Below are positions 24,401-39,400 of a stretch of DNA of 64,000 nt, one piece after another. Every line of letters starts with the position of its first letter. Position 1 is the stretch's first letter. The notes beneath the pieces are model-generated. The model ran no database searches and was not told the origin of the DNA. It saw only the letters and a list, made by a program, of their open reading frames with translations. Made by a program: the position numbers and the translations under genes. This DNA is from Macrocystis pyrifera (Eukaryota > Sar > Phaeophyceae > Laminariales > Laminariaceae): the NCBI GenBank assembly GCA_031763025.1, contig JASSKH010000009.1:2170001-2234000 (forward strand), in the 5' to 3' direction.

Positions 24401-27400
24401 CGGGGACATCGATACTGCCTAGTCTTTTGTGGTCTGGTACTTTTTTTCACTCGAAACGTAGTGTCTAGGGCGAGATAAAGGAAACCCACGGACGTGAAAA
24501 AACGCCTGCCAGCTGTCAAGGTGGTGGCATAGATCCGCACGCCGAACAGATCAGATTACTGGACAGATCGCACATATCGTTGTCTCGGACTTGTACTATC
24601 TAGGATGCCGCTGGACTGATCCATATATTCTAAATTATCTGTACACATTGCAGCCATACTTGCGTAGTGTGGCTGTGTTATCATCCGTGAAAACGGGCTT
24701 GCGCGCATGTTGTACTCTGATATGGTACGTTCTGTGTGATCACGTACACTATTGCACGCGGCAATCTGTAGGGTAGGCACGATCTGCACACGCGTCCCAA
24801 CCCACAGATCTGTACGACTTTCAGTAGGCCGAGCAGATCATCTATCCGACGTATGCGTAGGACGCTTGTGCAGAAACAAGAGCGCTGTTTTTATTTCGGA
24901 ACGCTTAATAATAGTGAGTGCCGTGATGAAAATAAATAAATAATAAAAAAACGTGGGTTAACAGCTTGCTCCCTTCTGATCACCCCTCCTTGGTCGCTTG
25001 CGTTGCATTCGTGGCCAAAACAACTCCACGAACACCGGTAGCTGGAGGAGTCGAGCGAAAACGGGGCGGATCCCATCGGTGTTGCAGATGCCCCCCTGTC
25101 CGCAACGGTTTACCCTCTCCGTTCCACGTTCGAAAGCGACGGCGCCGGCCTTGAAGAGTGGGGGCTGCTGCGAGGAAACGTCCACGTCTACGTGGTTTTC
25201 TACAATACCAGGTGTGGTGTTATATTGTATGGTACCGAATCATGCATTCACCGGCGGTTGTTATTCTGTTTTTGGGATCGTGAGGCAGTTTTTTTTGTGC
25301 TGTATGATACCTGGTACAGTACCTGGTACGTATTTTTACGCCTGGAGCTTTCTCTGCGGTTCTGTCGATACATATATTGTACGTAACGGAAAGTTGGTTT
25401 CATGCACCCTACCAGGTGTTTGACGTTTGAGGCAGTGTACGTCATATGGCGCGACTGACGAACTCCTTTTCATGCGATTGAAGCTGCCAGATTGTACGTA
25501 AGCCTGACACTTGGATCCCATCCCGTTGCGATCAGATCGGTACTATTAAACTTGGAGCGCAATGTAAATCGCTCCATCTATTTGCTTAGGCGTAAAAGAC
25601 GAAAGAAAAATGATTTGGCCGGTGCCCAGTCAGCGTAGAACATAATCTGCGGTGCGCGCATGCAGTAAACCACAGGTGCTTTAAGGGGGCTCCCCTCAAA
25701 CCTCACCACGCCGTCATTCTCGCGTTTTGCGCACTCTCCGCGGCAGATCCATCGCGTCGGCTTCTGAACACGCGGCGGCAAATCCATCCGTCGGCTTGGA
25801 GGCCAAGTTCGGTTCCGCGTTGTGCTGGCGCTCGCGGCCGGCGGGAACGTCACCAACACGTGCCACCGGTGGCGGTAGTGAGAGCGAGGGCGACAGTCCC
25901 GGAAGCGAACAGGACGACGATAAGGGCGAGGAGGACGACTCCAAGGACGGGCAGGCGTGCTTCTTGTCGTGCCTGTACATGTTATTGAACCATTTGCGGG
26001 AGGTCGAAGAAGAGTGGTGTGAAGACGAGGACGAGGAGGAGGGCAAGGACACCACGGACTGGCTGATGCGTGAGCTGCTGTCTCTCATGAGCCCGAGCTT
26101 CCCCCCGGTCGCGCTCGCGCTGCACCAGCTTAGGGACGTCGGAGGCGTGACCGAGGCCGAGTGCGCGTGCTTGCTTCAATGCCTCTGGGGGCCTTGTGAG
26201 GGAAATCGTGCCGAGGGACGTGCTGGACCGTTGTGTCCTCGAGCACTCTCGCACGTTTCTCACGTGGCTTTTGTCCCGCTCGGCTAGCTCGAGGGACTAC
26301 GTGAAAAAACAGTCGGCGAGAGCACTGCTTTTCCAGAAATCGGAAGCTGCGGCGGCGGCAGCGGTTGCGACTACGGCTACGCCGGCAACAGCCACCGAAA
26401 GCGCAGGTCTTCCCGAAGACGGCACAGCGGTATCATCTCCTCCAGGCATGTCGAAGGTGGACGCGAAAGTAGAGGAGATTCACTTCTACTGCTCGCTACT
26501 GATGGAGCGCCTGGAGCCGGGCCACGCGGCACACTTGAGAGTCAACGGAGAGTGGCTAGAGGGCGCCTACTCGCGTGGGGGGGTGCTGCAGAAACGGCAA
26601 GAGCTTTTGCCGGATACCCAGGGAGCCAAGGATGGCGCCACGGGAGGGGGAACCGCGGAGCCGACGAAGTTTGAGGTTGTCTGGTGGGAGGCAGCCAACC
26701 GATTGCTTCTTACCTGCCCGTTTTCGACGAATCTGGCGGTGCTCAGGTGCGGTGTGCTTTAGTGCGATCTGTTGGTAGTAGTGAACCAACGGATATCGGT
26801 GGTGCTTAGGTGCGGATCGCTTTTGTACATGATCAGGGGCCTGATGGTATTGTAGTGCCCCGACGGATATCGCGCGTGCTTTTGTGCGGAGCGCTTCTTT
26901 TGAGCGTTCAGGGGCATGTTGGTATGTGTGCACGAACGAATGGTGCGTAGTGTCGCTGCGAGTATTGCCTACCAGGTATATATAGCGCCGGTATAGAGTG
27001 TGGAGATCACGATGGTTGGTGCGCGGTCGGATGCCGCTGCTTGGGGCATTTTCTCAGAGTAACACATTAAGTATTTTATTATAGCTTCATTGCTGCGGAG
27101 CGCCGATGCAGGGACGACAAGAAACGCTTTGCTGTACTGGTAGGGACGAGACTTCATGTTTCTTTAAAAAAAATGATTTTATGTATATTTTTTTACTAGT
27201 ATTTGAAGACACTCTTACAGACTCCGGTTTTTGTTGGGAATAAGACATTTAGACTTCGTCGTGTTGCGTTTTATTTTCGATTTTATTATTGCGTTGCAGC
27301 TTGTCTGGCACTGCCGAGGAAAACGATCTCCCTCTTGCTGACCGCCGCGGTTCTGCGAAACTCGCGACAAACTTGACCCGACCCCCCCCCCCCCCCCCCA

Positions 27401-30400
27401 GACTCACGCACCCTGCCGACAGAAACAACATCTCTCTCGCGCCCGCAGCGGACGCCGATGGCGTGGATAGCATGGAAGACCCGATGTCTTGGCTTTCGCT
27501 TGTGGATTGGAAGTCGTGTGTTCGGCGCGCGGGCGAGCACCGTTGGGCGCGCGTGATTGCGCCCCTCAGTCTTGCGTGAGTTTTCACCCTTCTAGAAGTA
27601 CACTGCGTAACGGCTTGGGGAACAAAACTACTCGGACATTAGTGCAGGAACGTGCGGCAGTTGTCAAAAAAGTTTATGTATCCCCTTCAGAACTGCACTC
27701 TCGTGGTGAGGACAACACACTCGGAAGTTTACTGGAATTTCACCCAGATTTTTGGTGCCAGTACAGTGCAGTACAAGAACGGTCTAGACCGGCAGGGCCG
27801 GAGTTTTCGTTTTTGAGTGCGGGCAATCTATGGCAAGAAGTAGAGGGAGGGCTCGGCATGTTTTGTCCCCTGCGTGCCGGGTCGATCGATATGAGTCGCA
27901 CGGTATTTTTCATGGTCGCACGACATGTTGGTGGTCGCACGGCATATTTTTTGGTCGCACGGCGCTTTTAGGGTCGAACGAGTTTTTGATGCGTCCATGC
28001 AGTGGCCTTGCTTGACGACTGCATGTGTTCATCGTCGTGCTGTGTTTCCTGAGGTCGAGTTCCGCGGACTGGGCATTCGCTTGGCCGAGCGGGTACTAGA
28101 AGCAGTCGTTAGTTGGCCATACCTTCCGCCCGACCTTAGAACCGTAATGGTGTTGCTGCTTTTGGCTTTTAACTTGGTAGGGTGCCATGCTGCAGAAGAC
28201 GAGCCCTGTTTCGGGTGCATTGGTCGCATTTCCTTTGGCGTATTTTTTTTTTGCCCATCTTGGGCCCAAGAGATAATGGGCCGAGTGTTTGTTTTTTTTA
28301 TCGCCTCAGATAGATAAAAGCATCTTGAGAGATGGTTTCAATCCCACCCGCCCACCATCGACTCATACGCCCGCATCACAACCCCTTCACACATGAGACA
28401 GATCATCATCTACCGTAGATCATCTAGGTTATTCATCTGCCGCTATTATTTTGTTTGTGCAGTGTCCGTATCGTACATAGATCCAACCCAAGACGTACCT
28501 GGTACGTGGTTAATCTTGCAGATCATACGACTCCCACCCGGCGACATGGTCTATCGAATGACCACGCTGATGCTATAGATCAGGGACCTATCTCCCCTGG
28601 GACAACTACCGGTCTGGGCGTAACTAGAACGACCGCTTATTATTCATGTTGATGTAGAAACGACCCTTATATTTCCGTCAGAGTGGTAGGTCATGCAATG
28701 GGGGTCTGACTTGTCCAATGTGTGCCCCTTGTGTCCTGTACCTTGATTCGGCCGCTGCCGCTCCTGGGAGCAGGAGCGCGTCGTACCCCTGCTTGACCCG
28801 AGACCGCGAAGGGCGCATGTGTGTTATGACCGGCACATCTAAGTCCGCTCTCCGCAACCTCATCATCTTCAGCCCGCTCGAGGGCGGAACGACCTTTGAC
28901 GAGGGTGAGAGGGCTGGGTGTACGGCGAAAGGGTATTCCCATGTGAATGCTGTACTGCGTGCTCCATTTACGGCTGCTGCTGCTGATGTTGTGGTTGCTA
29001 TTGCTGTTACTATTGTCGTTGCTACTGCTGCTGTTGTTAGTGGTGTTGCTGCTGCCGCTGCCGCTTGCTCCATTGGTGCTGCTGCTGCTGCTGTTACTGC
29101 CCGCGAAACTTTATTTATAGCTTGATCTCGTTTTTGAGTATTTTTCCTCGGAGAGGGTCGCAGGAATTGGCGATTGAACGTCAGCGTAGAACACTCCACG
29201 CAGCAAAAGCACCGGGGCGGAAAGGTGTTGCAGGAGCAGCATGTACATCAAACGACGGGTCTATGATTCCTTCTTGAGCTGTGATGTTGTGAGTTTGCAC
29301 CGTGGAGTAGTGTCCCAAAAAACTTCAGGAAAATTGGTCATGAAACCTCCACGAGTGTAGAGGGAAGGAGAGCGTGCTACCACGATTGGAGTAGCGCTAA
29401 AAAATTCTGAGGCTCGTCGCCTTTGAGGAGCTCTGTACCTGACTTAACGACCGACTTTGAGAAACAATGTAAGCTACGCCCGTTACCTAAATCCATTTTG
29501 TGGGCTTGATATCTAATGAAGGATAGTGTAACACAAAACTGTTGTAAGATCGCGTCGTAGGTGAATTCGTATGTAGTTTGGGATCAATGAGTCCTCCTGC
29601 TGCGACCAGCCGGAGACTCTCACCCAGGGTTACTACTTCCGCCTTAATTGTCTGACAATCAACGCGGCACCTCGTCGCTGAGACTAGTTGATGTTGCAAC
29701 GCGTCGTAGGTTACTTCGTATATGTTTGGTATCAATGAGGCCTCTCTGCTGCGGCACGAGATCACACCCATACTTGTTGACGCTTCTCTTATCTCAATGC
29801 CGTCGCTCGTTTGACTCGTATCCTTTCTGCGGGTTCCTTCTCTTCCTTATTGTCCCCAAACTCCTAGCCTACTCGTAGCTGATTAGGGCTTCTGCTACCG
29901 TTGGTTATCCCGTGTGAACGTCGTGTACGATTTTCCATACCCCTCCGACAGTGATACGGTGCTTAGGTATTCGATTGCGGTGTGAGGCATCCGGGAACGC
30001 GTTCACTTGGTAGTCGGTACGCAGCCTTTCGTGGCGTGTCTTCACGCGGTTCGTCCGTAACTAACATACGCTCACGTCGTGCTTGAGGGGCGATAAACGC
30101 GGAGCTTTTATGTGGGTGGTCTCCCAACATTTCAGTACCTTTTCCCAGATACCGCAGCCGGCAACCCACCGTAGTTACCATACGCTTTCGCGTAACGAAT
30201 CACGTATAACTTCTGCCACAGTCGGTATGTTCTCTACGTTCCGCCTGCTCCTCGTCCCCCCATCCCATTCGTTCCTCGACATTCAGCATTGGTCAAGGTG
30301 CGAACGATGTAAGCTAAGCCTGACACGTAAATCCCATTTTATGGGCATAGTATGCAATGAAGAATGGTGCAACAGAATACGCCAGACCCGAATATATTGG

Positions 30401-33400
30401 GCAGTTTGTTTTTGGAGAGCCTCGTCAGTGAGAAATGTTTGGGCTTAAAAGTGTACTCCCAATACCTGCCGTAACCCGGCTCAAGAGCGTCGTTGGAGGC
30501 ATGCAGCTTATTGCGTTCTCGCTTCCGCGCAGTAGGCTTCCCCACCTGCGGCCCCGATCCTGCTGAAATTGCAAGGGCTCTTGGTCGCCCTCTTGAGGCT
30601 TTAGGGGGGGTGGTTTGAGTCGAGTGTTTTTTTCCTTGTTGTGTTCGTGCGATGATCAATCGTGAACCCTTTCACTGCTGCATTTAATTTTCTGAAACAA
30701 CGTGTACAATTTTTTATCCCCCGAAACGTGGGTGCAGCTCGAAAGGGGTTGAGTTAACCCTGTTTGTGTTTCACTGCACACAGGAACATACATATGACTC
30801 TCAATTCAAGTAAATTGTCTCCGAATGGGAGCGCAATCCCGAAGGGGTTCAAGTTGTCTTTGTGGAATTGTTGTAACCGTGACAGCGCGTCTGAACTCAT
30901 GGGCCAACATGTACCAACACGTGCGGGACCCCTTATCCTCGTCACTGGGCCAATACGTGCCAACACGTGCCGGACCCATTATCCTCGCCCTGCCTCGGGC
31001 AGATGGGCATGCCCTTGCTCAGGCACTCAGCAAGCTTGCAAAGCGCAAGGGGGGCTTGCCTGGGGGCGAGTTCGAGGAGGCTGCTTCGTCGACCCGCGTC
31101 GCGCGTGAACTCATTGTGGTGAGTAAGAGTAGCGTTGGGTGCTAAACGCTTCGTAGTGTGGAGGGTGACGTTGAATTGACGAGGGATTGTTACCTTTTGG
31201 CTCACTGGACGATTTATCCAATAGTCTACATTTCCAATTCTTTTCATCCGCGTGAATTCGAAGGATTTTTTCGAGACTCATATTGTTTATTAATAGTGTT
31301 GTGTCCTGAAGGGGCTGAGCGAGGAAGGGGCGACCAAGCAACAGCTTCCGACGCTAAGCTCCCCTCATAGATACACTACGTATGGCAGCATTGAGTGGCA
31401 CGGTCCGTGATAGTATATGTTCCTTGGCGTTGATTTGTAGTGCTCGCTGCGTTGTCTCACGCCCGCGTTCACCGCCAGGTGTGCATGGACTCTTCATACT
31501 CTATGGGTGGGCGCCCAGGTTTCGAGGACGACAAGGATTCAGATGCCGAAGACAAGGCGAAAGAACTCGCTTCCAACACGGTATGTACGGTTCGTGTGGT
31601 ATTTGCCCTGGAAGGCATGGTGGTGAGAGTTTTACACGGTGAAACTTGGGCGTATCGTATATCACTCTTCACGGAAATACTAGGAGCGTTGGAGTATAAA
31701 TATGATGTACAAACGGTCCTTATATTCGGCCAGAGTGGTGTACATTTTCGTGAACGTGGGTTATAGATTATGGCAGAAACTTAATGTGAGATCAACATCA
31801 ATTCAGATTTGTTAAGGGATGGAGTAGTTCTTTTCCCGTTTTTTTTTTTCGGAGACATTAGTCGCAGCGTTTGACCGTAGCAGTGCAACGCGCCGTACAA
31901 CCCCACGGTATATGAACTGTGGGTTTAAGGGCGTTGCTTCGTTGTGTCTTAGGTCAGCGAGGCTCTAGGGTATAGAGATCGAATGAGCTACCCCACCACA
32001 CCAGGCGTTGGCAAGTCAGTATGTGCGTACGACCAGCTTTCAGCACCAGTGCCTGCTCGCTCGCTGCTGGCGAGGTGACTGTCGGCGGCTTCACATGACC
32101 TTATCTCTAAGCTCTTACCCCGTATGGACTTGGCGAATAAGGCACCTGGTACCTATTCGGTTTTGTAGGCTTCAAGCGAGAGAGTGGCGAAAAAACGGAG
32201 CGTGAATGAAGAAAATCGGGAGAAAAAAGTATGATCTCGAGAAGCAGACACGTTCAAAAACTAGACTTCCGTGTCATAAACAAGACAATGAGCAAGCCCC
32301 CCAAGCCCTTTTTATTCCGACTGGAGCGCACCCATGGCAATCCTCTCGTTGTGCTCGCTCTTGTACGTTGGAAGGTACTTCGGGGTTGGATAGTAATCTC
32401 GTCAGCATCGATCGCTGGGGCGAACCCTTCGCCACGTACTGTTACGGAGGAACATGTTACCAATACTAGTAATCAGAACCAAATATGGTGTGTTAACAAA
32501 GAGGCATACCTGATTTTTTGGTTCTATCGTAGGTTCTGATTTATACTGATACCCCCCCCCGACATACTGGATATGTTAATAGGAGCTAAGCTTCAACCAT
32601 TATTGTGGCTCACCAGGACCTGAAATCCAGGGACGAATAAAGTTTTGCTGGCGATAATCGGAGCCGCACACGATTTCTGTTTGTTCATGTGCCCTACCCA
32701 ATAGTAGTAGACTACCGTAGTCCCGTGACTGGAATGTCGCAACAGGTACAGCAGTGGTCCCTCTGTAGTGCCGGTTGAGTGCGTGGTGCCGGCTGCCCGC
32801 TCTAGTGCACGTGAAATCACTTGGCACACACAGTATGGGATTAACCAGTGGTGGCAGTCTGCGGAGTAGTGCCGGTTGCCGCTATAGTGCCGGTATTGTT
32901 GACTGGCGCTTGACGGCTTTGTAGAGAGACTACTACTCTAGTTCCTTCTGACGAACACCTCTCGCTCTGTTTCTTTCATCCTCAGCTGGTGTTCGACTGG
33001 TCCTTGCCCCCGTCGGGCTCACGTGCTTCAAGTGACGAGAACTTCGACGCGAACGGCATGGATGTACCACACGTTTCGAGCGACGACGAAAGCGAAAATG
33101 TCGGAGAATTTGAGGGCAGCGAGGTAACTATGATGCAACGACTGCAACAGCATCGCAGCCACTGTGCGTAACGCCCAATAATAAAACGAAAAAAACGAAG
33201 ACACATTTAGAACCACGAAAACGCAACCGTGGCCGCTAAATCTGCAACTCCTAAGGTCGAAAGTGAATTACGATAGGCTTAGACACATCTAGTTTCAGGG
33301 GAAACGCGCGAATTGTTGGCCTCTTACCGCCCAGATGAATCTAGGCCCTGTTCGTTCGCTCTAACCTTGCAGCTTCGATATACTGTTTGATCACCGGCAG

Positions 33401-36400
33401 TGTCGTTTGAGCACAGCCGGAACAAGTCTGCCGTCGTGCAGCTGGCCTTCTTTGGCTCGTGGCGGGAGTGCCTCTGTCCAGCGTACACAATGTTGAACAC
33501 ATGACCCGACATAACATAGTCGCCGTGCTTCCGTAATCACAACCCCGAGTGACTTTTTTGTGTTCCCAGCACATAAGGGTCTATGGCCCTGTCTTGTACC
33601 GCCAAGCAGAAGACCTGGTGTACGTGTCGTTTCGCTTGTCATCCAAAGTGCCGTAGGTTTTTTTCTACTTGGAACAGTTGGTACGAGTGGTTTCTTCCGT
33701 CTGAGGTTGACGAGAATCGAACCGCCGTTTGGTGTAGCTCTTGAACACGGCGCGCGTGAAATTGTCTCGCGTCTTGGCGCGCTACCCATTCCTAGCTCGT
33801 ACTCGGAATGTCCATGTCTCACGCGTAACGACACTGACGATCGATTATTTTGATGAACGGTCTACAGTAGTATTGGCACGTTACGACCTATTTATAATTA
33901 TGACGGGGGATAGTTTTACGGGGGACCATAGTGAACAGGACCTACGGTACACACAAAAAACCTATATATATATTTCCCTATTTTTTCGAACAATATTTGC
34001 TTCTATTTACTATGGTCCCCCGTGGTAGTGAGAACCAAATATGGGGTCTAAACAAAGGGGGATACGTGTTTTTCGGGTCCACGTGGGTTCTGATTACTAC
34101 GCCCCTCCGCGATAGTACAGTGGTTTCAGTGTGGGGTTTTCCTTGCCTTGACGTCTCTCCGCCAAGGGGCAGAAGTGCCGTCAACCATTTTTTTTGCTGA
34201 CGACAGATACGTTTGACCACGCCACTATCTTCCTGTGTTTGTTTCTGCCTCCATGTGGATGTGGCGTGGTTGTGGTGTCCTCCTCAGTGCGACCGCGCGG
34301 ACCGCTGGAAGGAGCGCACCTTGAAGACTGCCTTGAAGGACGCGCTTATTTCTCACGCCTGCCTACCGCAGCTGCGAGAAGTGGCGCGCATGCTCGACCG
34401 GCGTTTCGGCAGCCTGCTGTCACCGAAGTCCTCCTACAGGGGGAAGCGCCTGTACTCCGAGGTAATGCGATTCCATGGGCCGGTTGTGTAGGTGGCGTGT
34501 TCTTCGTTGGCCGGTTGTGTGGATAACTTTGCCTTTTGCTGTACTGCAGTAGTAGTAGTACCCCCCCTTTGGACTTCAGCGAGGAAAATGGACGATACAA
34601 ATTGACGATGGCGGTAACCATTGTAGCCACGGCGTGATTGGGGGATGACACAAATTGGTGTCCGAGTTACAACGCGAGGCGCAGCAAGATGCAGCACAGG
34701 CGCAATGTGATCCTACTCGTACTTCTGGGCGCTCACGCTCCCAACCATTGTATTGATAACACCAAGTGACCAACCGTTGTCTTGGTCGCTGCCAAAGAGT
34801 TCCCTAAGGGGTTAATATGTGCACTGCAGAAATGTACCCTCACTTATTCCGAGTAGTTTGTCCCCAATAGTGGGGGTGCAGTTAAAAAAGGGGTTTGCCG
34901 CCACATCGTCCGTCGCCTGTTGGCGATTTTGGTTTCCGGATTCTGGGCGTATCTGTGGTCGGCCCGTCACGCTGTTGAGAACCAACGCACGATCAAAGCA
35001 TGCGGTCGGCGTATGCTGTCACGTTCAGCCCTGACGTAGGGTGCTGGTAAATAGCAGGGCTTTTCGCGGGTCATGACCCGACCCGCGGGTCGGGTCACGG
35101 GGTGCTCAAAATGTCACGGGTCGGGTCGGGTCGGGTCAGGAAGTGGTCAAAACCTCACGGGTCGGGTCGGGTCAAGAGGTTTTCAAATCTCACGGGTCGG
35201 GTCGGGTCGGGTCAAGAGGTGGTGAAAAGCTCACGGGTCGGGTCAGGTCATGACCCGCGAGAAACGGGTCACTCGCGGGTCGGGCCAGCGTGACCCGCGA
35301 GTTCTTTTCTGCTGACCCGCGGGTCGGACCCGCGCATCCGGCCCGCGGACCCGACACTCAAAAGTACTTCCCGCTCTCTTACCCAAAGGCTTTTCTCGTA
35401 CAAATACCCAATAATACTCCTTTGGAATCTTATTCAAACATTAAAACACTGTCAAAATCCATATACACATGCCCGCATCCACTAATACCCACTACAGCCA
35501 GGCCGCATATCGCTTGTGGGCACAAAAATTAATATTAAATTGTTTTTGAAGTGTCGACCCACGGGCCGGATCCGCAGGTCGGATCTGCGGGTCAAGATAA
35601 ATAGTCTCGCGGGTCAAGGTGACTTGACCCGCATGAAACCCGTGTCTCACGGGTCAATCCGAAGGTGGCGGGGGTCGGGTCGGGTCGGGTCAGGAGGTTT
35701 TGAAATCTCGCGGGTCGGGTCGGATCGGGTCAGGATATTTTCAAATCTCACGGGTCGGGTCGGGTCGGGTCAAAAGCTTTTTTAATCTCGCGGGTCGGGT
35801 CGGGTCGGGTCAAGAGGCTTTCAAAATCTCGCGGGTCGGGTCGGGTCAGCTGACCCGACCCGACCCGACCCGACCCGTGAGATTTGATCTGACCCGCGAA
35901 AAGCCCTGGTAAATAGACTTCTCCTATCATCACCGACGGGCTGGTTTCTCACAGAAACTTCCCCAATACCCCGACACGCACCTTTTTGTTTTGCTCTGGG
36001 GTTCAGGCTCTGAGGCATCCGATGCCCTTTCAAACATTTCAACTTTTGACCGAACTATAAGCAGCATAAGCCAACGCCAGGAAATGCCTGACGGTGGACG
36101 CGCCGTGCCGCCCCCCCCCCCCCTCCAAAGACTTTGAAGTATCATAATGTCAATTTAGGGAGAAGATGGTATGCGATGCTTGCTTCCTGCGTGGAACGAT
36201 GTGGGATTGTGCTGCCTCCCCGACGATGTGAGTGCCTGATGCTCAGGAAACGATGGTGCCCCAAATGTGTTTACGATCGCTGTCCGCATGGCCGACTGCT
36301 TGGCCCTCTGAATGATATATACTGCCTGTGCTGTGTCGTTTTTCTCTGCTGTAGATGGTACTCGAAGAACTTGTGCTGGAGAACTATTGTCCGGACTCTC

Positions 36401-39400
36401 CAGGAAGCAAGGAGGTCGCGGTAATGAATGCAAAGGTGATATGTCTTCCAGTGGGGGGGGGGGTCGAATGTGTCCAGGTAGAGAACGGCAGCGTCGACCA
36501 CATCTTTTTTTTTTCGGGGGGAGGGGCATAGAGGAAGTCGCTGACTGAGAGGAACGGAAGGCTTCTCACACGCACTATTAATGGTTTGCTTAGTGGGCTG
36601 TGAGTCGGCTGACTATGAGTTGGCGACTAGTCCTTAGTTGGCTACAAGTAGTACGGGCATTAATAGCTACGTGCGATAGTTTGTGGAGCTCTGCGTATTT
36701 GTATCTGACCGGCGCGTTTGATGTTTGTGTTTTTTTATTTTGTAAGAGCATATTCAGTTGGTTTGATCACACTCTCGCCACCCAACTAATAACCAGACAT
36801 GAAATCCGGCCAACTCGCAGCCCTGTTATTTAGGCCACCCCTAGAGCGCTCGTGACTAAAAGCGTGTTTTGTGCCACCGCTGTAGTCGATGGTTGCTCTG
36901 TAGTACAGCGGAGTAGGCGTTCTGCCGTATTTTCGCGTCACCCGTTATCGGTCGGACAAGGGCACGTCGAGCCTTGCCGCATGCCGCTGCCTTCAACTGG
37001 GTTGTCGCTGCTTTGCCAAGCACCGGCAATTTATTGCTGGGCTAAAGCTCGTGACGCGACACTTGCTTTTGTTGCTGTTAACCCTTTGTAAGTCCGCCGA
37101 CGTTTTTGGAGCCAAACTACTTACAGTTGGATGGGCGTGGGCTCGTCATTGCGACAGTATACGGGTTAAGAGAGCGTTGCCTACCGGTAGTAAGTGCCTG
37201 CACTGTTTTCGCGGTTATCGGTTACCGCTCCAACAAAGACCCGTCGAGCCTTTTTGCGCTGCTTTCAACCGGGCCGCTGCTTTGGCAATTTCTTGCCGGA
37301 CTTGCGCGTGGCGCTCCGAGAGAGAGACCGCGACGAATTCACGAGGGTCCAACTACCATAACATAAGACAGCTTGGTGCACCGTCTCATTGGCGGTCGAA
37401 TTTACTTTACATGGTGCAGTTGCCGTACATCTTACCCCACGGCTACTTTGACTTCTTTATTTTTGTTTTTTCATGCTCCGGCGGATTGGTAAAATAAAGC
37501 GTAAGCTCGCCACACTTCCACGTCTAAAACATGTGTCGTGTTTTGATTTCCTATGGTCAGGCGTCGATTTGAAGGCTTGCTAACGTTTCGGTCCCTATAC
37601 CGTGATACGATGGGCTTCGCATGGTCCCCCCTCCTTTCGCTCCGTCGCTCCCCCCGAGAGCGCGTAGTCGATAGGACCAATCATCCGGTAAAATCACATC
37701 AGGTGCGCAGTAAAGCATTGCACGTATCCCTCGTGCTGTGCCATGTATTGATAGCTCCTTGCCACGGAACCTGACTCCGATAGTTGAATTGCTCCCGCTC
37801 GTGCCAGGTGTACCGTCGCTACCGCAAGGAGTTCATGGACATCCTTCTGGAAAAGGAGGGCGATACGGACGAGCAAGAACGCAGTGATGATTCTGAGTGG
37901 GCTCCACGGCAGTTCATTTGCCCCATCACCCAGGTCAGGGACGGGACGGCAGCGACTTGCTGTGTTAATATGTTTTGTTCCGAGTGTCGCAGAAATGTGA
38001 AAATGGTTGCACGCATAACGACGAGGAGACAATCTCCATGACACGACACACCTACAACGCATCGTAACCTGGGGGGTCAGCTGTTTTAACTCGTCAGTAT
38101 ATACAATAGCCTGTTTTTGACCCTCGTCACTGCTGCCAAAAATATCCTACACTCATTCCAAGTAATGTGTCCCGAACATTGGTTGCAGTTCCAAAGGGGT
38201 TAAGGAGTCCCAACGCAATGACAACCATCGAAAGGCATGACTGCGTACAGCGGGTCTTTTTTCCCGCACGAACGACATGTCTTCGACGGAAGGTTCGGCT
38301 TCCCAACGATGGAGAGTTCCCTTTCCAAGACGTTGGGTATCTACAGCAGTAGACACATCCATCTATTATACAAGGCGCTTCGCGTACCGGGCGGTCCCGC
38401 CCGCTGCGCTCGCTCACGAGGAAGAATGGAACGGAACAGACGGTCCAAACAAAGAGTTGGAAACAGGCGACTTGCAAATGCCAAGAGCTCCATGCTCCAT
38501 CCAGAGAAAAAGCCCAGACGCCGCATGCATGTACGTATGTACGTGCTCCTTTTCTTTTTTTGATATGTACGAAAGAGAAAGCACAACACGGCGCAGCACC
38601 GCGAAAACAATAAAATTTGAGAACCGTGATTCGAAAAAGAAAAATGATCCCCGTCCCCTCTGATGTAATAATTTCCCGCCTGATTGGAACACGTTTCGCC
38701 GGTAAAAACAAAATCCAACAGCAAAGCTTCTCTCAGCTTTGTACGCTGCCCGCCCCTCTCGCGACCACCTCGCCACCGATTCGGCCCGGGTAAAGCTTTC
38801 CTCCCTCTCTGCTCCAGTGAGCCCAGTCGCGCGCCTCGCGTGAAGCTCGGTGCTCACCGTGGCCCTCGTTCGCCAGCTCGATAATATTAGTGCTCAGACT
38901 GCAATGCTCTCTCGGAAATCGTAAAATAAGCACCGCTTGAATATTCTTTGCAACCCTAACGGCCGTACATATTATCTTTCAACCCGATATCAGGAGGCCA
39001 GGCAGAGCCCATTCGTACTTCCTTCGTGTCTCGATGTACACGCGACATCTAGCCACGAAAACGGCGACCGCGCTACTTCCACCCCCCCCTCTACCCGCAA
39101 CGCCCGCTGATACCCGCGATGGCGCCGCGCTCGCCCGGGGTGCCGTGCTCTGGGCACACGCACGCACAAAAACAAAAATAATTAAAAAAAAGACTCTCGC
39201 TGGCAAGTAATAGAAGGAGGCGGAGTTCAAGTGGGAGCTGTGAGATGCTAGGGATGTACCCACCGAGCACGCTCAGGAACATATATAAATCTATAAGTAA
39301 GTCTATACTGCAGTTCGTCTGATGCCGAAAAAGCAATATTATCATCAAGTGATCTTTGATGCCCAATTTTTCGCAGCAACTTAGTTTGGAGCAAATGCAA

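Noticed and set aside
28718..29125. Long Ala/Val-rich open frame continuing after exon 13.
   Set aside because: The part after the GTGAGA donor at 28905 is a CTG-type triplet repeat; only 28774-28904 fits the gene.
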